From contig NZ_CAADXO010000083.1 of the NCBI RefSeq assembly GCF_900753045.1, positions 1 through 15,018 of the forward strand: a DNA stretch of 15,018 nt, given 5' to 3'. The position numbers were made by a program, and so were the translations under genes. This DNA is from an uncultured Phascolarctobacterium sp. (GTDB lineage Bacteria; Bacillota; Negativicutes; Acidaminococcales; Acidaminococcaceae). The notes beneath the pieces are model-generated. The model was given only the letters and a program-made list of their open reading frames with translations, did not search any database and was not told the DNA's origin. Of this stretch, positions 13,936 through 15,018 are shown one piece after another (the first letter of the stretch is position 1; each line of letters begins with the position of its first letter).

Positions 13936-13964
13936 ATGATACTATTTCTTCTCAAAACTGTCAA
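13936..13964 (-). promoter_or_regulatory. Strong promoter of the MFS transporter gene
   Basis: Consensus TTGACA (13959-13964), 17 bp, TATCAT (13936-13941) on the minus strand; predicted start near 13929. A 10-bp palindrome CGAATATTCG (13989-13998) lies 24 bp upstream of the -35 and may bind an activator. Confidence 0.88.
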
Positions 13965-14077
13965 TATTTTCCGTTCGTTTAATTTTTGCGAATATTCGTC
14001 CACTGTATAAGGAGTTTTGAATTTTTTATGGAAAGGAAGGGAAGAGGATGCGTCGCAATAGTATACTGTTACACATA

Positions 14078-14164
14078 GAACTCTGGTAAATTGAGCGAGA
14101 GGTATATCGTGTAGGGAATAGCAATTTTAGCGAATGAGTGTCTGGAATCATCTGCGGGCGCATC
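14078..14164 (+). repeat. 87-bp intergenic repeat, copy 1
   Basis: Runs from GAACTCTGGTAAATTGAGCG through GGTATATCGTGTAGGGAATA and GCAATTTTAGCGAATGAG to GCGGGCGCATC. It is nearly identical to 14313-14399 over its first 65 bases. No reading frame is conserved: a stop codon follows GCGAA. Confidence 0.85.
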
Positions 14165-14205
14165 CAAGAAGCGAGTCCGCAGGACGATGCTGGTAGATAT
14201 AGAAA

Positions 14206-14290
14206 GAATGTAAATTGAGCGAGGGGTAATATCGTGCAAGGAATAGCAATTTCAGCAAATAAGCATTTGGAACCATATGCGGTCGCATCT
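14206..14290 (+). repeat. 87-bp intergenic repeat, copy 2
   Basis: A more diverged copy: GTAAATTGAGCGAGGGGTAA, TATCGTGCAAGGAATAGCAA, GCATTTGGAACCATATGCGG, ending TCGCATC. Its last third matches copy 3 better than copy 1 does. Confidence 0.8.
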
Positions 14291-14312
14291 ATCATGCTCA
14301 TGCTGATTGACT

Positions 14313-14399
14313 GAACTCTGGTAAATCGAGCGAGAGGTATATCGTGTAGGGAATAGCAATTTTAGCGAATGAGCATTTGGAACCATAGAAGTGTCGCAT
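14313..14399 (+). repeat. 87-bp intergenic repeat, copy 3
   Basis: Shares GAACTCTGGTAAAT-GAGCG and the following segment with copy 1, and GCATTTGGAACCATA with copy 2. It ends GAAGTGTCGCAT. Confidence 0.85.
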
Positions 14400-14455
14400 T
14401 GTCTGAGCGCTAAACTTAAATTATATTGAAAAAATTCTTAGCTTCGCGCGAGTTT

Positions 14456-14529
14456 TGCGGCACTTCGTACTGGTTCCATGCGAAATTTGCGTTAAAAAAT
14501 TGCTGCTGACTGAAACGATATATCCATCG
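14456..14529 (-). repeat. Diverged inverted copy of the 87-bp repeat
   Basis: Read on the minus strand it shows, in the same order, TATATCGT, AGCAATTTT, GCAT-TGGAACCA and GAAGTGCCGCA, which are landmarks of copies 1-3. The sequence between them has drifted and contains short insertions. Confidence 0.55.
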
Positions 14530-14560
14530 CGAATAGAGAAAGTATTGTAAAAAGCCTGAC

Positions 14561-14587
14561 ACATGCTTGCGCGTCGCTTCGCTCCTT
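14561..14587 (+). repeat. 27-bp direct repeat, left copy
   Basis: Matches 14678-14704 at 25 of 27 positions, 117 bp apart. It contains the left arm CATGCTTG and the conserved 18-nt loop motif of the hairpin family, but no complementary right arm follows here. Confidence 0.8.
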
Positions 14588-14654
14588 ACGCCTCGCCACA
14601 CTCGTGCCTATGCGTCGCAAGCTCCTTCAAATGCGGTTGCTGGGCAGCCAGGCC
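14588..14654 (+). repeat. Hairpin-family unit, copy A
   Basis: Shares GCCTCGCC, TATGCGTCGCA-AGCTCCTT and GGCAGCCAGGCC, in the same order and spacing, with copy B at 14932-14999. Its arms around the loop motif are not complementary, so it looks degenerate or recombined. Confidence 0.75.
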
Positions 14655-14678
14655 TGCGGCCTGCTCGTATGTATCATA

Positions 14679-14712
14679 CATGCTTGCGCGTCGTTTCACT
14701 CCTTCAAGCATG
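14679..14712 (+). repeat. Hairpin with conserved 18-nt loop (arms CATGCTTG/CAAGCATG)
   Basis: Perfect 8-bp arms (14679-14686 and 14705-14712) around the loop CGCGTCGTTTCACTCCTT. The loop matches that of 14947-14980 at 13 of 18 positions and has the same length. Confidence 0.8.
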
Positions 14713-14716
14713 GCTA

Positions 14717-14738
14717 TCTATCCCTCCAAAAATACTCC
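14717..14738 (+). repeat. 22-bp direct repeat, first copy
   Basis: TCTATCCCTCCAAAAATACT plus CC, identical to 14795-14816, 78 bp away. Confidence 0.9.
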
Positions 14739-14794
14739 TCACCAATACTTTACTAAAAAGTTCCCGCTGCCGACTTTATTACATAATTGTAGAG

Positions 14795-14816
14795 TCTATC
14801 CCTCCAAAAATACTCC
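14795..14816 (+). repeat. 22-bp direct repeat, second copy
   Basis: Exact copy of 14717-14738. The sequence between the two copies shows no gene. Confidence 0.9.
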
Positions 14817-14848
14817 CTATTCAGTCGCATTTTCGGAGAAAGCTCCAC

Positions 14849-14930
14849 CTTTTCGATTTCTCACGTCGCAAAGCTCGTGACAAATCGGGTGTCACTTCTC
14901 AATCGAAAAGCATGTAAACATGCTTTTCGA
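14849..14930 (+). repeat. Overlapping, mutually exclusive hairpins
   Basis: Three inverted repeats compete. CGATTT-C-TCACG (14854-14865) pairs with CGTGA-C-AAATCG (14876-14887) around TCGCAAAGCT. CTTTTCGATT (14849-14858) pairs with AATCGAAAAG (14901-14910). TCGAAAAGCATG (14903-14914) pairs perfectly with 14919-14930 around TAAA. Confidence 0.75.
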
Positions 14931-14931
14931 C

Positions 14932-14999
14932 ACGCCTCGCCGCTTACACGTCTATGCGTCGCATAGCTCCTTTAGACGTGGCGGCTAGGCAGCCAGGCC
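14932..14999 (+). repeat. Hairpin-family unit, copy B (arms CACGTCTA/TAGACGTG)
   Basis: Perfect 8-bp arms (14947-14954 and 14973-14980) around the loop TGCGTCGCATAGCTCCTT. The stem continues outward as GCCGC/GCGGC and GCCT/AGGC, with a small bulge and a mismatch. It shares its flanks with copy A. Confidence 0.8.
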
Positions 15000-15018
15000 C
15001 GCTACTGGTCATAAGATA

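Noticed and set aside
14028..14078. Plus-strand 16-codon frame after AAGGAG at about 14009
   Set aside because: Spacing to the ATG is too long (13 nt), there is no promoter, and the peptide is not hydrophobic like the toxin at 3197.
14026..14301. Minus-strand 91-codon frame over the 87-bp repeats
   Set aside because: It crosses repeat copies and spacers without respecting their boundaries, has no ribosome binding site, and the repeat copies do not keep a common open frame.
14416..14601. Minus-strand 61-codon frame ending NSREAKNFFNII
   Set aside because: It runs through the inverted repeat copy, lacks a ribosome binding site and matches no family I know; kept only as part of the repeat description.
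14563..14917. Plus-strand 105- and 116-codon frames in the hairpin region
   Set aside because: They consist of translated hairpins and direct repeats (for example YPSKNTP twice), in overlapping frames, with no ribosome binding site.
14561..14999. CRISPR array or integron attC sites
   Set aside because: Repeat units are irregular in length and spacing, without unique equal-sized spacers, and the GTTRRRY/RYYYAAC ends of attC sites are absent.

Overview
The window reads like part of a Negativicutes chromosome (diderm Firmicutes; Phascolarctobacterium/Acidaminococcus-like is my inference). The main clue is the partial gene at the left edge. It encodes a signal peptide followed by one N-terminal SLH domain, as in the OmpM/Mep45 outer-membrane porins of that class. 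All large genes are on the minus strand, and the only plus-strand gene I can support is a 28-codon peptide.

Layout, left to right. 1-298: start of the OmpM-like porin, with a promoter about 200 nt upstream. 720-2732: membrane pyrophosphatase hppA, ending at a perfect terminator. 2836-3066: secG. 3117-3411: a compact cassette between secG and eno that looks like a complete type I toxin-antitoxin locus. It has a plus-strand hydrophobic peptide and a convergent minus-strand RNA sharing a bidirectional terminator, plus a direct repeat that makes the RNA antisense to the peptide's start region. 3415-10352: the central glycolytic operon, transcribed cggR - gap - pgk::tpi - gpmI - eno. Its pgk and tpi are fused into one 641-codon reading frame. 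A CggR-type operator and an extended -10 promoter precede cggR. 10628-12325: a queuosine-precursor operon queC - queT - queF, preceded by a preQ1-I riboswitch with two hairpin terminators. 12619-13866: an MFS organic-anion transporter with a near-consensus promoter. 14026-15018: about 1 kb without a credible gene, filled with repeat families.

How the genes work together. The operon covers triose-phosphate to phosphoenolpyruvate and would be controlled by CggR in response to sugar phosphates. The que operon would be controlled by its end product preQ1. The peptide/antisense cassette is the most interesting part. Its antisense RNA starts right after the eno stop codon, and eno shares its terminator, so the 3' UTR of the glycolytic mRNA should also carry the antitoxin sequence. 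The right-hand kilobase holds two unrelated repeat families. One is an 87-bp unit in three direct copies and one diverged inverted copy. The other is a set of hairpins with a conserved 18-nt loop and arms that differ between copies yet stay complementary.
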